Part shown: in pieces, positions 24,497 to 32,379 of the stretch
How the letters are laid out: each line of letters begins with the position of its first letter
Position numbering within the stretch: the first letter of the stretch is position 1
DNA from: Parcubacteria group bacterium LiPW_15
GTDB lineage: Bacteria > Patescibacteria > Paceibacteria > UBA6257 > 2-01-FULL-56-20
NCBI GenBank assembly: GCA_007375645.1
Contig: VMER01000003.1
Location: forward strand, 1 to 64,000
Direction: 5' to 3'
Length of the DNA stretch: 64,000 nucleotides
Translations under genes and position numbers: made by a program
Notes under the pieces: model-generated
Database searches by the model: none
What the model was told of the DNA's origin: nothing
Seen by the model: the letters and a program-made list of their open reading frames with translations, nothing else

Positions 24497-27400
24497 ATGG
24501 CAAAACGACTTACCAGAAATGAAGATGCGCCGTTCTACTTCGAGAAATTATATGCAGGGATTTGTTTTTTAGACCTTCTCACAAGCACATCCTCTTTAGA
24601 GAAAATAGAAATTAAACCTGATAGGAAACACGGTTCCGTTAGAAGAATTGAAGATCTAACCAAATATCATACAGATGATAGTGTTGAGATTGTTCAAATT
24701 AAACACACACTCAATCAAGGTACCAAATGGGGTTTCGCTGATCTTTGGGTAAGTAATATACGTCCAAAAACATCTTCTCGTCGCAAAGAAGGAACGAATA
24801 TATTTAAGTTTTTAAAAAGTTGGCGCACCCATAAAGATAATGGGAAAAATGTTTCTTTAATTATAGCTAGCAATAAAATACCTACTAACGATCTAAATAG
24901 CCTGTTAAGAGATATCGGGAGAGTCAATAAAAGGAAGCTGTCTTGGAGAAAATTCCAAACTAAATATTCCACTGAGCTAAAAAATATTGAAGCAAATTGT
25001 AGTGAAGAACCATTTAGCAATAAAAAAGAATTAAAAGACTTCATTGGGGCGTTTCGCTTCCAAAAACTTCCCGATATAGAATCTTTAGAAAAGAGATTAG
25101 TAGTAAAACTTAAAAAGCAAGGCGTTATCGATAATGACCGTGTAAATGCGTTCATAAATAGAGTCACAAAAACTTTTGTATCGGACCAAGTAGAAATATT
25201 CTCAACTCATGTTGCTAGTTTAATCGATCGATTAAAAACGGGTTTGATTCAGGAGATTATCGCGCCGCCAAATTACATTGAACGTCCTGAGTTAGAAAAG
25301 AAGATTATTAAGGCAATAGAGATTAAGAAAAAGAATGGAGGGTTTGTTCTTTTATTTGCCCCTTCTGGCTCTGGGAAAACCGTATTACTTTCTAGACTAG
25401 CAGAGAAAAATCCGGATTTCTTTCCCTATTTTTGTCGCATTCGTCCTTTTGAAACTACAAAAAATCGGGCTGGCCATTCAAATACAAACAGACTAAAAAG
25501 CTCATGGTTTAAGGCAGACATCATTCAAAGATGTTTTGAATTTGGTTTATTGCCAATGTCTATAGGCGTAAACGATAATGAGGACTTTATTGATAAAACA
25601 TTTGATGAGGCTTTAAAAAAATTGAGCGAAAAGGCACTTCAGAGACCAGGGAAAAAAATTGTCATCATCGTCGACGCATTAGATCAGGTGGAGACTGATA
25701 AATATAAGGAACGGTCTGTACTAGATGCAATACCATCGGTTAATTACCCCGGAGTAATTTTCTTATTAAGTACTTGGGGAGAAAAGTACTTACCTCAATC
25801 AATTAAAAATTTATCAGCGAATATAAAAAAAGAAATCAGTACTGATCTGTATTTTAGTGAAATAGAAACAAAGCAATATCTCGAGAAAGCAAATATCAGT
25901 TTGTCCCAAGACCAGGCAACAATAATTAAAAACAAAACCGGAGGATTAGCTATCTCACTATTTTACCTCAGCAAAAAGGTACAAGGTGGAGGGAGTCTCG
26001 ATGAAGTAATTGGTTCGCAAGAACAATACTCTGAAGTTTTTGATTGGTATAAACCTATCTGGAATAGTTTTAATAATCGCGAGAAGGAATGTTTGGGATA
26101 TTTATGTTTCCACTTTTCGCCGGTACCAAGGCAGGATTTACGCAACATAGTTTCCAAATTTAATACGGCAAGCTTCAATAATCTCATAGAAAAAATTGAA
26201 CATTTTTTGGTTGCGAACAGCAACAGTCTTGAACCATATCATGATAGCTTTAGAAGATTTGTGGTGAGTAGGTTGTCGAAAGATAAGGACGCTTTTCACC
26301 AACGGATCGCCAAATATTATTCTCAAAACACCCGGTTATTATATGGTCGCAAGTATACAATCAAACATTTAGAAGCAGTAGGCTTGTCGCAGCTGTCTGT
26401 CAGAAACACATATGCCGTGCTTCACAAAAATCAGTTTTTCGGAGAAATATTACGATCAAATATTGATAATCAAACCAAGGTTGAGGTTGGTAAGAGTTTT
26501 GTAAATTATTTTTTTCAGACAAATAATATTGAACACTTGGTAAAGTATGCGGTTACTACCAGCGATATTTACCCGACAGTTCATGATGAGGATGTTTATT
26601 CAAAAGCTAAAATCGCAACCGATAAACTTCTGAAAGAAGTCGAAGAAGAATTATTACTCCCCAAAGGTGATCAGCCCTGGCTACGTCAAGAATGGGTCTT
26701 TAAGCGTCTGGCCATAGGGAATATTCTCGCCAAGAAAAAAAGCAAGAACTGTTTAACTCTAGCTCATCGTCTTATAGACGACAGCCTTTTCAGGATTTCT
26801 TTAGACAGAGAATTGCTCTGGGGAAATGATAATCGCTCTCAAGATCGTTTTTGGGATAATGCCGAGGAGCTTGCAACCGCATTGGTTAATATTGGTCGGT
26901 ATAAACGAAGCTTAACTTTCCTAAAGAAAGAGATAGGTTTCAAGAAAAATAAATCCATTCTTCAAGGATTTAAGGGTAACTATATAACGAGAATTCATCT
27001 TCAGCACCTTAAAACAAATATCGATGAAGCTTTAACAGCGATTCGTCGCGCGCCCAAAATAGAACGCCTTTTAACCTATTTGCAGATGGAAAAAGAAGGT
27101 ATCAATGTGCCTAACAAGAAAGACTTTAAAACATTATTAGCAGATGAGAAGCTCGAGAAGTATTTATATAACGATAGCTATATCAACCAGTATCTGGATT
27201 TAAGTGAGGCTTTATTTGTGCATAACGTTAGGGGTCGAAAAGAAAGAATAATAAGACTATTAGACAAGGTAAAATTGGAAATCCCTTATCATGATCACGG
27301 GTACTCTTATTGGGGAACTCATGGAAACAACCGAGATACTTTCATGCGTTGGACGGCGTTACGGTCTTTGGTGGACAGAAGTTTCAAGTTGGGAGAGTTT

Positions 27401-29194
27401 TATTCACAAGAATTAAAAAATAAATTTTCTAAATCAAATGATAATTCCGAGAGGGAGAATCCTGAATTCGTAAAGGTTTTGTCCATAGGGCAAGAATTAA
27501 CGAAATCCAGATTACTTCTGAGAGCAAAAAAGATTATATGGCAATCCTTCAAAAAATTATTTGATAATAGTTTGAAATTATATAAAGAAAAAATTGATCA
27601 GATAAACGCACAGCGTGAATCACATTATTCTGCGGACATACAAAAAAATTTATATCCCTACAGCCAAGATTTACACAACTTAATTGATGACAATATTTGG
27701 GAAATAAACTCGCTGTTCCCAAATAAATTATTAAATTCTCTAGATAGATTGGAAAAAATATTCGGTCATGATTATGTTAGCAACAAGGCAGAACTTTTAG
27801 AAAGCCTCGTTTCTTTAACTACGCCAAAAACTTCTACATTAAAAGAAAAAATAGAAGGCTATTTGAACCGGGCTTTAGAACTGCGACAAAAAGAAGAGCT
27901 TGATAATTTAAATAAGAGCGACAATTTAAAAAAACTGGCTGTTCTAGCTGCTCATAAAGGTTTCCCGGAAATGGCGGATGATATATTTGAGAAAAATCTT
28001 AAATATTCTCGCGGTCTCTGGAATAAAGGCGATCTAAGGATAACTAATCTTATTGATTCGGCGCGCACTCAAAAAAAAGAACATTTCGAACCAATCTTAA
28101 AATTAATTGATCGTGTTTCTGATGTTATAGAAGGATCGTGGTATTGGAAACTTGATTTTTTGGAATCAGCCGCCTATGCCGATTATTCTCTGGCCCTGGA
28201 TTATCTTTCTTCTTTTGTGATGAAAAGTGAAGTAAATCAAAATCAGGCTTTAGAGCGAATAATATCAACTTATATAAAACGTAATCCGTATAGTAAGTTC
28301 TCCGAAATCCTCCCCCTTCTAAGATTGATGGATGTTAAAGAAGAAAACTCTTCTGATTATTTTGAATATATTACTAAAGCCTATCTTGCCTCCATAAAGT
28401 GGTCCTTATTCAACAAAGATTACACAACAGCTAAAAGCCTGGCGCGGCAATACTATTTAATTCTTAAAACGGATGTTGAACCATCGCATAGAATGAATTT
28501 ATTGAGGGACTTTTCTGCATCGTTAGCTGATCCGGAGTTAAAAACAATTCTAAGAGAGGTTGGCGTATATTTAAAAAAGTTGGAGCAAGAAGGATATCGA
28601 GCGGCTGAGAAAAGCAACTCTGAATTTAAAGTTAGTTATAAAGACTTAAATATTAAACAATTAAAAACTCTGGCCCAAAAAGGCCAGATTGAAGCCCTAC
28701 AGAAAAAAATAAATGAGTACGCTAAAACGGAAGGTTATTTTACATACAGACTGATTACTGAATTAGTCCCTTCGCTTAGCGATAACGATCTTCAAAAAAT
28801 TAGAAAATGGGGATCAGAAAATAAAGTGAATGTGGACAGCCCCGAATTATTTGTGGCTATTTTGAAAAAGGCAGTCAGGATTAATAATAAGCGACTGATA
28901 AATAAAACGCGATCAGAAATAATCCAATATTTGAAATCATCTGAACGTGATTACGGGTTAAGTGAGATTATAAGAGAGCTTGATAAAATAGACTTTCCGA
29001 AAAAGAAGGAGTTGTTAAGGAGGCTGCTATTATTGGGCATTTGCAGATTAACGGGAAGTGGTTACTACCTACCACAGTTTTTTACTTACACCTCCGAAAG
29101 CATTGATTCATATTTTCCAGAATTAAAAGGATACGCTTTTTCAAGCTGGAAAAATATCGTAAATAAATCCATGCGCCTTTCTCTATCACAATGA
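24497..29194 (+). CDS. Nuclease-STAND NTPase, large antiviral-type protein
   Basis: 1565 residues from the ATG at 24497 (MAKRLTRNEDAPFY); the open frame before it runs inside res. N-terminal region about 10-130 looks like a Cap4/DUF4297-type PD-(D/E)XK nuclease, with DDSVEIVQIKHT at 60-71 (E...QxK). The P-loop is APSGSGKT at about 288-295 and Walker B IVIIVDALDQ at about 388-398. The remaining 1150 residues are helical repeats, the likely sensor arm. It forms an operon with type III RM upstream and the 29191 gene, whose ATG overlaps this stop codon. Marked low GC relative to neighbours suggests transfer. Avs-like by architecture; the trigger is unknown. Confidence 0.8.
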   Translation: MAKRLTRNEDAPFYFEKLYAGICFLDLLTSTSSLEKIEIKPDRKHGSVRRIEDLTKYHTDDSVEIVQIKHTLNQGTKWGFADLWVSNIRPKTSSRRKEGTNIFKFLKSWRTHKDNGKNVSLIIASNKIPTNDLNSLLRDIGRVNKRKLSWRKFQTKYSTELKNIEANCSEEPFSNKKELKDFIGAFRFQKLPDIESLEKRLVVKLKKQGVIDNDRVNAFINRVTKTFVSDQVEIFSTHVASLIDRLKTGLIQEIIAPPNYIERPELEKKIIKAIEIKKKNGGFVLLFAPSGSGKTVLLSRLAEKNPDFFPYFCRIRPFETTKNRAGHSNTNRLKSSWFKADIIQRCFEFGLLPMSIGVNDNEDFIDKTFDEALKKLSEKALQRPGKKIVIIVDALDQVETDKYKERSVLDAIPSVNYPGVIFLLSTWGEKYLPQSIKNLSANIKKEISTDLYFSEIETKQYLEKANISLSQDQATIIKNKTGGLAISLFYLSKKVQGGGSLDEVIGSQEQYSEVFDWYKPIWNSFNNREKECLGYLCFHFSPVPRQDLRNIVSKFNTASFNNLIEKIEHFLVANSNSLEPYHDSFRRFVVSRLSKDKDAFHQRIAKYYSQNTRLLYGRKYTIKHLEAVGLSQLSVRNTYAVLHKNQFFGEILRSNIDNQTKVEVGKSFVNYFFQTNNIEHLVKYAVTTSDIYPTVHDEDVYSKAKIATDKLLKEVEEELLLPKGDQPWLRQEWVFKRLAIGNILAKKKSKNCLTLAHRLIDDSLFRISLDRELLWGNDNRSQDRFWDNAEELATALVNIGRYKRSLTFLKKEIGFKKNKSILQGFKGNYITRIHLQHLKTNIDEALTAIRRAPKIERLLTYLQMEKEGINVPNKKDFKTLLADEKLEKYLYNDSYINQYLDLSEALFVHNVRGRKERIIRLLDKVKLEIPYHDHGYSYWGTHGNNRDTFMRWTALRSLVDRSFKLGEFYSQELKNKFSKSNDNSERENPEFVKVLSIGQELTKSRLLLRAKKIIWQSFKKLFDNSLKLYKEKIDQINAQRESHYSADIQKNLYPYSQDLHNLIDDNIWEINSLFPNKLLNSLDRLEKIFGHDYVSNKAELLESLVSLTTPKTSTLKEKIEGYLNRALELRQKEELDNLNKSDNLKKLAVLAAHKGFPEMADDIFEKNLKYSRGLWNKGDLRITNLIDSARTQKKEHFEPILKLIDRVSDVIEGSWYWKLDFLESAAYADYSLALDYLSSFVMKSEVNQNQALERIISTYIKRNPYSKFSEILPLLRLMDVKEENSSDYFEYITKAYLASIKWSLFNKDYTTAKSLARQYYLILKTDVEPSHRMNLLRDFSASLADPELKTILREVGVYLKKLEQEGYRAAEKSNSEFKVSYKDLNIKQLKTLAQKGQIEALQKKINEYAKTEGYFTYRLITELVPSLSDNDLQKIRKWGSENKVNVDSPELFVAILKKAVRINNKRLINKTRSEIIQYLKSSERDYGLSEIIRELDKIDFPKKKELLRRLLLLGICRLTGSGYYLPQFFTYTSESIDSYFPELKGYAFSSWKNIVNKSMRLSLSQ

Positions 29195-30687
29195 ATACAC
29201 TAGAATTTCTTTCAACTTATTTAAAATCACCAATCATTGCATATCGCAATAAATCTTTATTGTGCTTATTTGAAAATTCTAAACGTGATCAAAGAACAAT
29301 AAACCAATTAGGGCTAAATCTAAATTCAGATAACCTGGATATTGTTTTGAACAGTCTCCGGATCATATATTCCATTAGTCTTCTAGGAAATCCTAAGTTA
29401 CAAACAATTAATGGAAAAATCGCTAAGCTCGGATTGCAGACAAATCACTTCACCATTGCATGTCTATGCAGAGATATTTTGGATGAAATTGGTAATAAGG
29501 TAGCATCCAAAGCAAAATCTATTACTAAAATAATTACACCTGAAATAATTGAGCCAGTTGATGAAGAAATGTTCTTTGATAATTGTGATTACTCTCTTGA
29601 GTATTCCTTAGGGGCTAAAGATTATAAATATGAGCTGTCCCATATTTGCAGGACTTTTAGATATGATTGCAAGAAAGCGGCTAAGCAAGTATTCGCCAAT
29701 ATGAGAATACTTGGGTATAGAAAAAAAGTTCAATATTGGAAAGAGCGGCCATCACGCTGGCAGCATGATTTCGAGGGTAATCGATATGAAACCAGGCTAA
29801 ATTATTTTGCTAGACATGCAATTCAAATGTTTTTAATGTGGTGCGTCCAAAACTTATCAACTACAGAAAATGATTGGTTAGAACTTCTAACAAGCCAACG
29901 AAAATGTGATGCTTCTTTGCCAAAATTAAGCATACAAGAAAGACCGCATTTCGTACGATTTACAGATTTAGAAATAAACACGGAGAAATGGATAAAGGGC
30001 AGAATTAAAAATCGTGATGCCTATGAGCTTTTTGATCCGAAAGCAAAATGGTTTCCGCTATACGAAAGCACTGACTTCAAATATGAAGATAAAGCATTTA
30101 ATAGGCACATAACCACCTGTTTTATTAAACCTCCAACATTTAAAATTTCAAAGAAACTTGAATTTTCTACACCAAATTACAGCTGCCGAAATTCCTACAT
30201 AAATGAACTGCCTATAAAGGCAAGGCAGAATGGTAGGTTATATTTGGACGATTCTGGTAATCGACACGATGAATTAAAAGACAAGTTACTTCCTTCATAC
30301 GGGATTGTTTCTGAGGACTTTGATGATTGCGTTAAACTTTTTCCCGCCCCAGAAATAATAGAGCATTTCAAGTTATCACAAAGAAAAAATACGTTAAGTT
30401 ATTATAAAGGGTCAGAGCTGGTTGCTTATTGTGTTAATTGGCAGGATGGTTATTACCGTAATGTAGGACGACAAGGAGAAGATAAGTTTGAGCTTGCTAA
30501 CCACGGTCATTTATTGATGGTAAAGACTAAGTATATTAAAAAGTATTTAGCCGATAAAAATTTGAGGTTGTTAGTAATGGGCAATGTTTGGAAAAGAAAA
30601 GTAGATAAATGGTCCCATGAGGGTGATTACAGTAATAAAAAAACCTCAAAACATAAGTGGTTATCTTTTGAGATAATTAAATTTTAA
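29191..30687 (+). CDS. Unknown partner of the E2 STAND protein
   Basis: 498 residues, no family recognised. The first about 130 residues are helical, perhaps HEAT-like (LEFLSTYLKSPIIAYRNKSLL... repeated Leu/Asn helices). A Trp/Tyr/Arg-rich middle (about 150-240: YRKKVQYWKERPSRWQHDFEG) and a C-terminal part with many aromatics (GYYRNVGRQGEDKF, VWKRKVDKWSHEGDY) follow. No catalytic motif is evident. The start overlaps the STAND stop by four bases (ATGA), so it is translationally coupled and likely acts with it as accessory or effector. Confidence 0.75.
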   Translation: MNTLEFLSTYLKSPIIAYRNKSLLCLFENSKRDQRTINQLGLNLNSDNLDIVLNSLRIIYSISLLGNPKLQTINGKIAKLGLQTNHFTIACLCRDILDEIGNKVASKAKSITKIITPEIIEPVDEEMFFDNCDYSLEYSLGAKDYKYELSHICRTFRYDCKKAAKQVFANMRILGYRKKVQYWKERPSRWQHDFEGNRYETRLNYFARHAIQMFLMWCVQNLSTTENDWLELLTSQRKCDASLPKLSIQERPHFVRFTDLEINTEKWIKGRIKNRDAYELFDPKAKWFPLYESTDFKYEDKAFNRHITTCFIKPPTFKISKKLEFSTPNYSCRNSYINELPIKARQNGRLYLDDSGNRHDELKDKLLPSYGIVSEDFDDCVKLFPAPEIIEHFKLSQRKNTLSYYKGSELVAYCVNWQDGYYRNVGRQGEDKFELANHGHLLMVKTKYIKKYLADKNLRLLVMGNVWKRKVDKWSHEGDYSNKKTSKHKWLSFEIIKF

Positions 30688-30758
30688 TTAATCCAATTGA
30701 ACGACGATTCGTGACGTAGGTGCGACAGAGCGTGAAGTAGTTGATATCTGCATGACCA

Positions 30759-31079
30759 ATGTCAACAAAAATGCCAAAACAGTTGATATTAATATTATGC
30801 AAAGAATACATAAAATATTTAAAAGATAATCCGCAGGGCTATTGGTTCAAGGCGCGACTCTACGGTTGGGGCTGGGTGCCGGCGAAATGGCAGGGGTGGC
30901 TTGTTGTGGCTATTGGCGTAGCTATTTTTATTGCCGGTATTTATGTTGGAGATACCGATGACGCACCAGGTGCAGCTCTCTTGGGTTTTCTACTAATGAT
31001 TGCGCTTATATTCACCTTTGGTTATTGGAAAGGAGAAAAACCACGCTGGCAGTGGGGATCGCCTAAAAATAAGGAATAA
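30759..31079 (+). CDS. Small membrane protein (YGWGW type)
   Basis: 106 residues or somewhat fewer; the precise start is uncertain because the first 12 residues are not family-like. The segment YWFKARLYGWGWVPAKWQGWL followed by two transmembrane helices and a DDAPG turn (VGDTDDAPGAALLGFLL) recurs in CPR genomes in my knowledge; no function is known. The DD-x-PG turn is also seen in the chromosomal protein at 34143-34310. Located at the 3' end of the E2 cargo. Confidence 0.65.
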   Translation: MSTKMPKQLILILCKEYIKYLKDNPQGYWFKARLYGWGWVPAKWQGWLVVAIGVAIFIAGIYVGDTDDAPGAALLGFLLMIALIFTFGYWKGEKPRWQWGSPKNKE

Positions 31080-31101
31080 CCTGATTTGCGATAAATATAT
31101 A

Positions 31102-31130
31102 TTGACAAACGATATACAGTAGATTAGACT
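31102..31130 (+). promoter_or_regulatory. Promoter of the DUF2975-XRE pair
   Basis: TTGACA (31102-31107), 17 bp, TAGACT (31125-31130). Confidence 0.65.
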
Positions 31131-31160
31131 GGGAATATGAATAACTTAAGAGTCTCATCT

Positions 31161-31646
31161 ATGAAAAAAAGTTCAACAGTATTTCTTCAGGTAGTCGTTG
31201 TGCTCATCGGTATCGTGGCACTAGCCATCATGATCAGATTTCCCTTGACCGAGGGGAGAGCCGCAAACTTAGACCTGTTCAGTATTTACGCCGATCCGTT
31301 CCTGGTGTATGGATATCTAGCGTCCATCTCATTTTTTGTTGCCCTGTATCAAGCATTCAAATTGCTCGGATACATTGGACAAAGCAAAGTATTCTCTCTA
31401 GACTCCGTCAAGGCTTTAAGAAATATAAAATATTGCGCAATCGTGCTGAGTGTCTTAATTGTGATAGCGGCAATATACATAAGAGTATCTTTTAATGGTA
31501 ACGCGGATGACGATCCGGCAGGTTTTATTGCTGTGTCTATTGTGACTACCTTTATTTCTATCGTAGTCGCCACTGCAGCGGCTGTGTTTGAAAGAACCTT
31601 GAAAAGTGCCGTGGATATAAAATCCGAGAACGACTTAACAGTTTAA
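31161..31646 (+). CDS. DUF2975 membrane protein
   Basis: 161 residues with four transmembrane segments, matching DUF2975: MKKSSTVFLQVVVVLIGI at the N-terminus, a middle helix pair, and DDPAGF...AVFERTLKSA at the end. I prefer the ATG at 31161 because relatives start with that hydrophobic stretch; the in-frame ATG at 31137 falls at the predicted transcription start and would give a leaderless message. DUF2975 genes are usually paired with a YozG-type XRE regulator, as here, five bases downstream. Function unknown, probably a regulator-linked membrane sensor. Confidence 0.85.
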   Translation: MKKSSTVFLQVVVVLIGIVALAIMIRFPLTEGRAANLDLFSIYADPFLVYGYLASISFFVALYQAFKLLGYIGQSKVFSLDSVKALRNIKYCAIVLSVLIVIAAIYIRVSFNGNADDDPAGFIAVSIVTTFISIVVATAAAVFERTLKSAVDIKSENDLTV

Positions 31647-31651
31647 TTAAC

Positions 31652-31855
31652 ATGGCAATCATTATTAACATTGACGTCATGTTGGCAAAACGAAAAATGA
31701 GCGTCACAGAGCTCGCCGAGAAAGTCGGTATCACGATGACCAATATTTCTGTCTTGAAAAACGAAAAAGCAAAAGCTATCCGGTTATCAACCTTGGACGC
31801 GATTTGCAAAGCCTTGGAGTGTCAACCTGGAGATATCTTGGAGTATAAAAAGTAA
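31652..31855 (+). CDS. YozG-like XRE transcriptional regulator
   Basis: 67 residues consisting of one Cro/CI helix-turn-helix: VMLAKRKMSVTELAEKVGIT, MTNISVLKNEKAKAIR, then TLDAICKALECQPGDIL. This is the COG3655/YozG subgroup that accompanies DUF2975. It probably autoregulates the pair. Last complete gene of E2. Confidence 0.88.
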   Translation: MAIIINIDVMLAKRKMSVTELAEKVGITMTNISVLKNEKAKAIRLSTLDAICKALECQPGDILEYKK

Positions 31856-31865
31856 TACTAGCAGA

Positions 31866-32006
31866 TTAATGCTTGGTCATTTCCATCCACCTCATCGCTT
31901 CCTCGGTAAACGGTTCTTCTCCCCGGAGCATTTTGACGGCCGCGTCCATTTCGTAGGAGTGCCAGCCGCTTAAAATAACGGTTCTAAGTTCCTGCACAGC
32001 TCGGAG
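31866..32006 (-). pseudogene. Orphan C-terminal tail of a serine recombinase, cut off by integration
   Basis: A 46-codon reading frame that starts without an own start site at the att core: Leu-Arg, then AVQELRTVILSGWHSYEMDA, AVKMLRGEEPFTEEA and so on, ending MEMTKH-stop. Joining the left-end sequence of E1 or E2 to it through the shared core gives an uninterrupted recombinase frame, with Leu-Arg encoded in the core. The segment VQELRTVIL resembles the LNEVRTYAL of recombinase 2. It is therefore best read as the attP-distal 3' end of the E2 recombinase gene, not as an independent gene. Confidence 0.68.
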
Positions 32007-32008
32007 CA
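32000..32008 (+). other. attR core at the right end of E2
   Basis: CTCGGAGCA: the last seven bases equal the tRNA-Asn core (7818-7824), the first seven equal the central core (16420-16426). What follows would restore tRNA-Asn directly before a terminator hairpin, the arrangement seen at tRNA-Arg. Confidence 0.65.
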
Positions 32009-32046
32009 AAAAATAAAATACCCCCTTGTGGGGTGTTTTATTTTTT
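32008..32046. terminator. Bidirectional terminator, original tRNA-Asn terminator
   Basis: AAAATACCCC-CTTGT-GGGGTGTTTT with A- and T-tracts on both sides. By position it would follow tRNA-Asn directly if E1 and E2 were excised. Confidence 0.7.
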
Positions 32047-32050
32047 CATC

Positions 32051-32177
32051 GGGTAGGAATCGAACAGCGGAGGGGGTCGGGGAACCGCGCTCGGTTCCCC
32101 GTGGAGGAGATTATTCAGAACCGTGGGTTCTGAAAAGCGAGTGTCAGCGAGCGCGTGAGATTCCCTACCCGCGGAGC
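32051..32177. repeat. tRNA-linked palindromic unit, copy A (tRNA-Asn type)
   Basis: Left arm GGGTAGGAATCGAAC is nearly the reverse complement of the tRNA-Asn T-arm; right arm TCCCTACCCGCGGAGC repeats 16 bases of the tRNA 3' end. Inside are the hairpins GGGGAACC/GGTTCCCC and CAGAACC/GGGTTCTG. Copy B behind tRNA-Arg shares the inner sequence with paired changes (see that entry). Confidence 0.75.
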
Positions 32178-32184
32178 CGAGCAA

Positions 32185-32216
32185 GAAGAAAAACACCCTA
32201 ATGGGTGTTTTTCTTT
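32185..32216 (+). terminator. Intrinsic terminator after copy A
   Basis: AAACACCC-TAAT-GGGTGTTT followed by TTCTTT. Confidence 0.75.
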
Positions 32217-32261
32217 GCCGCGAGGCGAACGCGGGCAGCAAAGCGGTCAAGCAAAATAATC

Positions 32262-32291
32262 TTGACAAATCATCATATTTTATGTTAGAAT
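32262..32291 (+). promoter_or_regulatory. Promoter of the KH-domain gene
   Basis: TTGACA (32262-32267), 18 bp, TAGAAT (32286-32291). An 88-nt leader with CTCTTTAAAATCGGGG and a strong AAGGAGG before the ATG follows. Confidence 0.75.
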
Positions 32292-32379
32292 AGGCATGAA
32301 AAAGTGCGGCTGTCGCGCTTTGATCTGCTCTTTAAAATCGGGGTTCACCATACACCCCTAATCCGCAAGGAGGCTTAAA

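Larger units (their letters stand above)
16425..32006. mobile_element. Integrated element E2 (about 15.6 kb)
   Basis: Runs from the central att core to the right core at 32002-32006. Minus-strand half: serine recombinase, membrane-anchored protein, winged-helix replication-type protein, SpoVG-like protein, small YG-x-LS protein, structured region. Plus-strand half: HTH protein, type III mod and res, nuclease-STAND NTPase, unknown partner, small membrane proteins, DUF2975 with its XRE regulator. The orphan recombinase tail frame is at its right end. Its A+T-rich defence genes (for example 24.5-30.7 kb) differ clearly from the GC-richer chromosome, in line with transfer. Confidence 0.72.

Noticed and set aside
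32157..32177. 16-bp repeat of the tRNA-Asn 3' end (TCCCTACCCGCGGAGC) as the right att site of the element
   Set aside because: The equivalent repeat exists behind tRNA-Arg without any recombinase element, as part of the palindromic unit. The core at 32002-32008 keeps the recombinase frame and puts a terminator right behind tRNA-Asn. It stays the main alternative.
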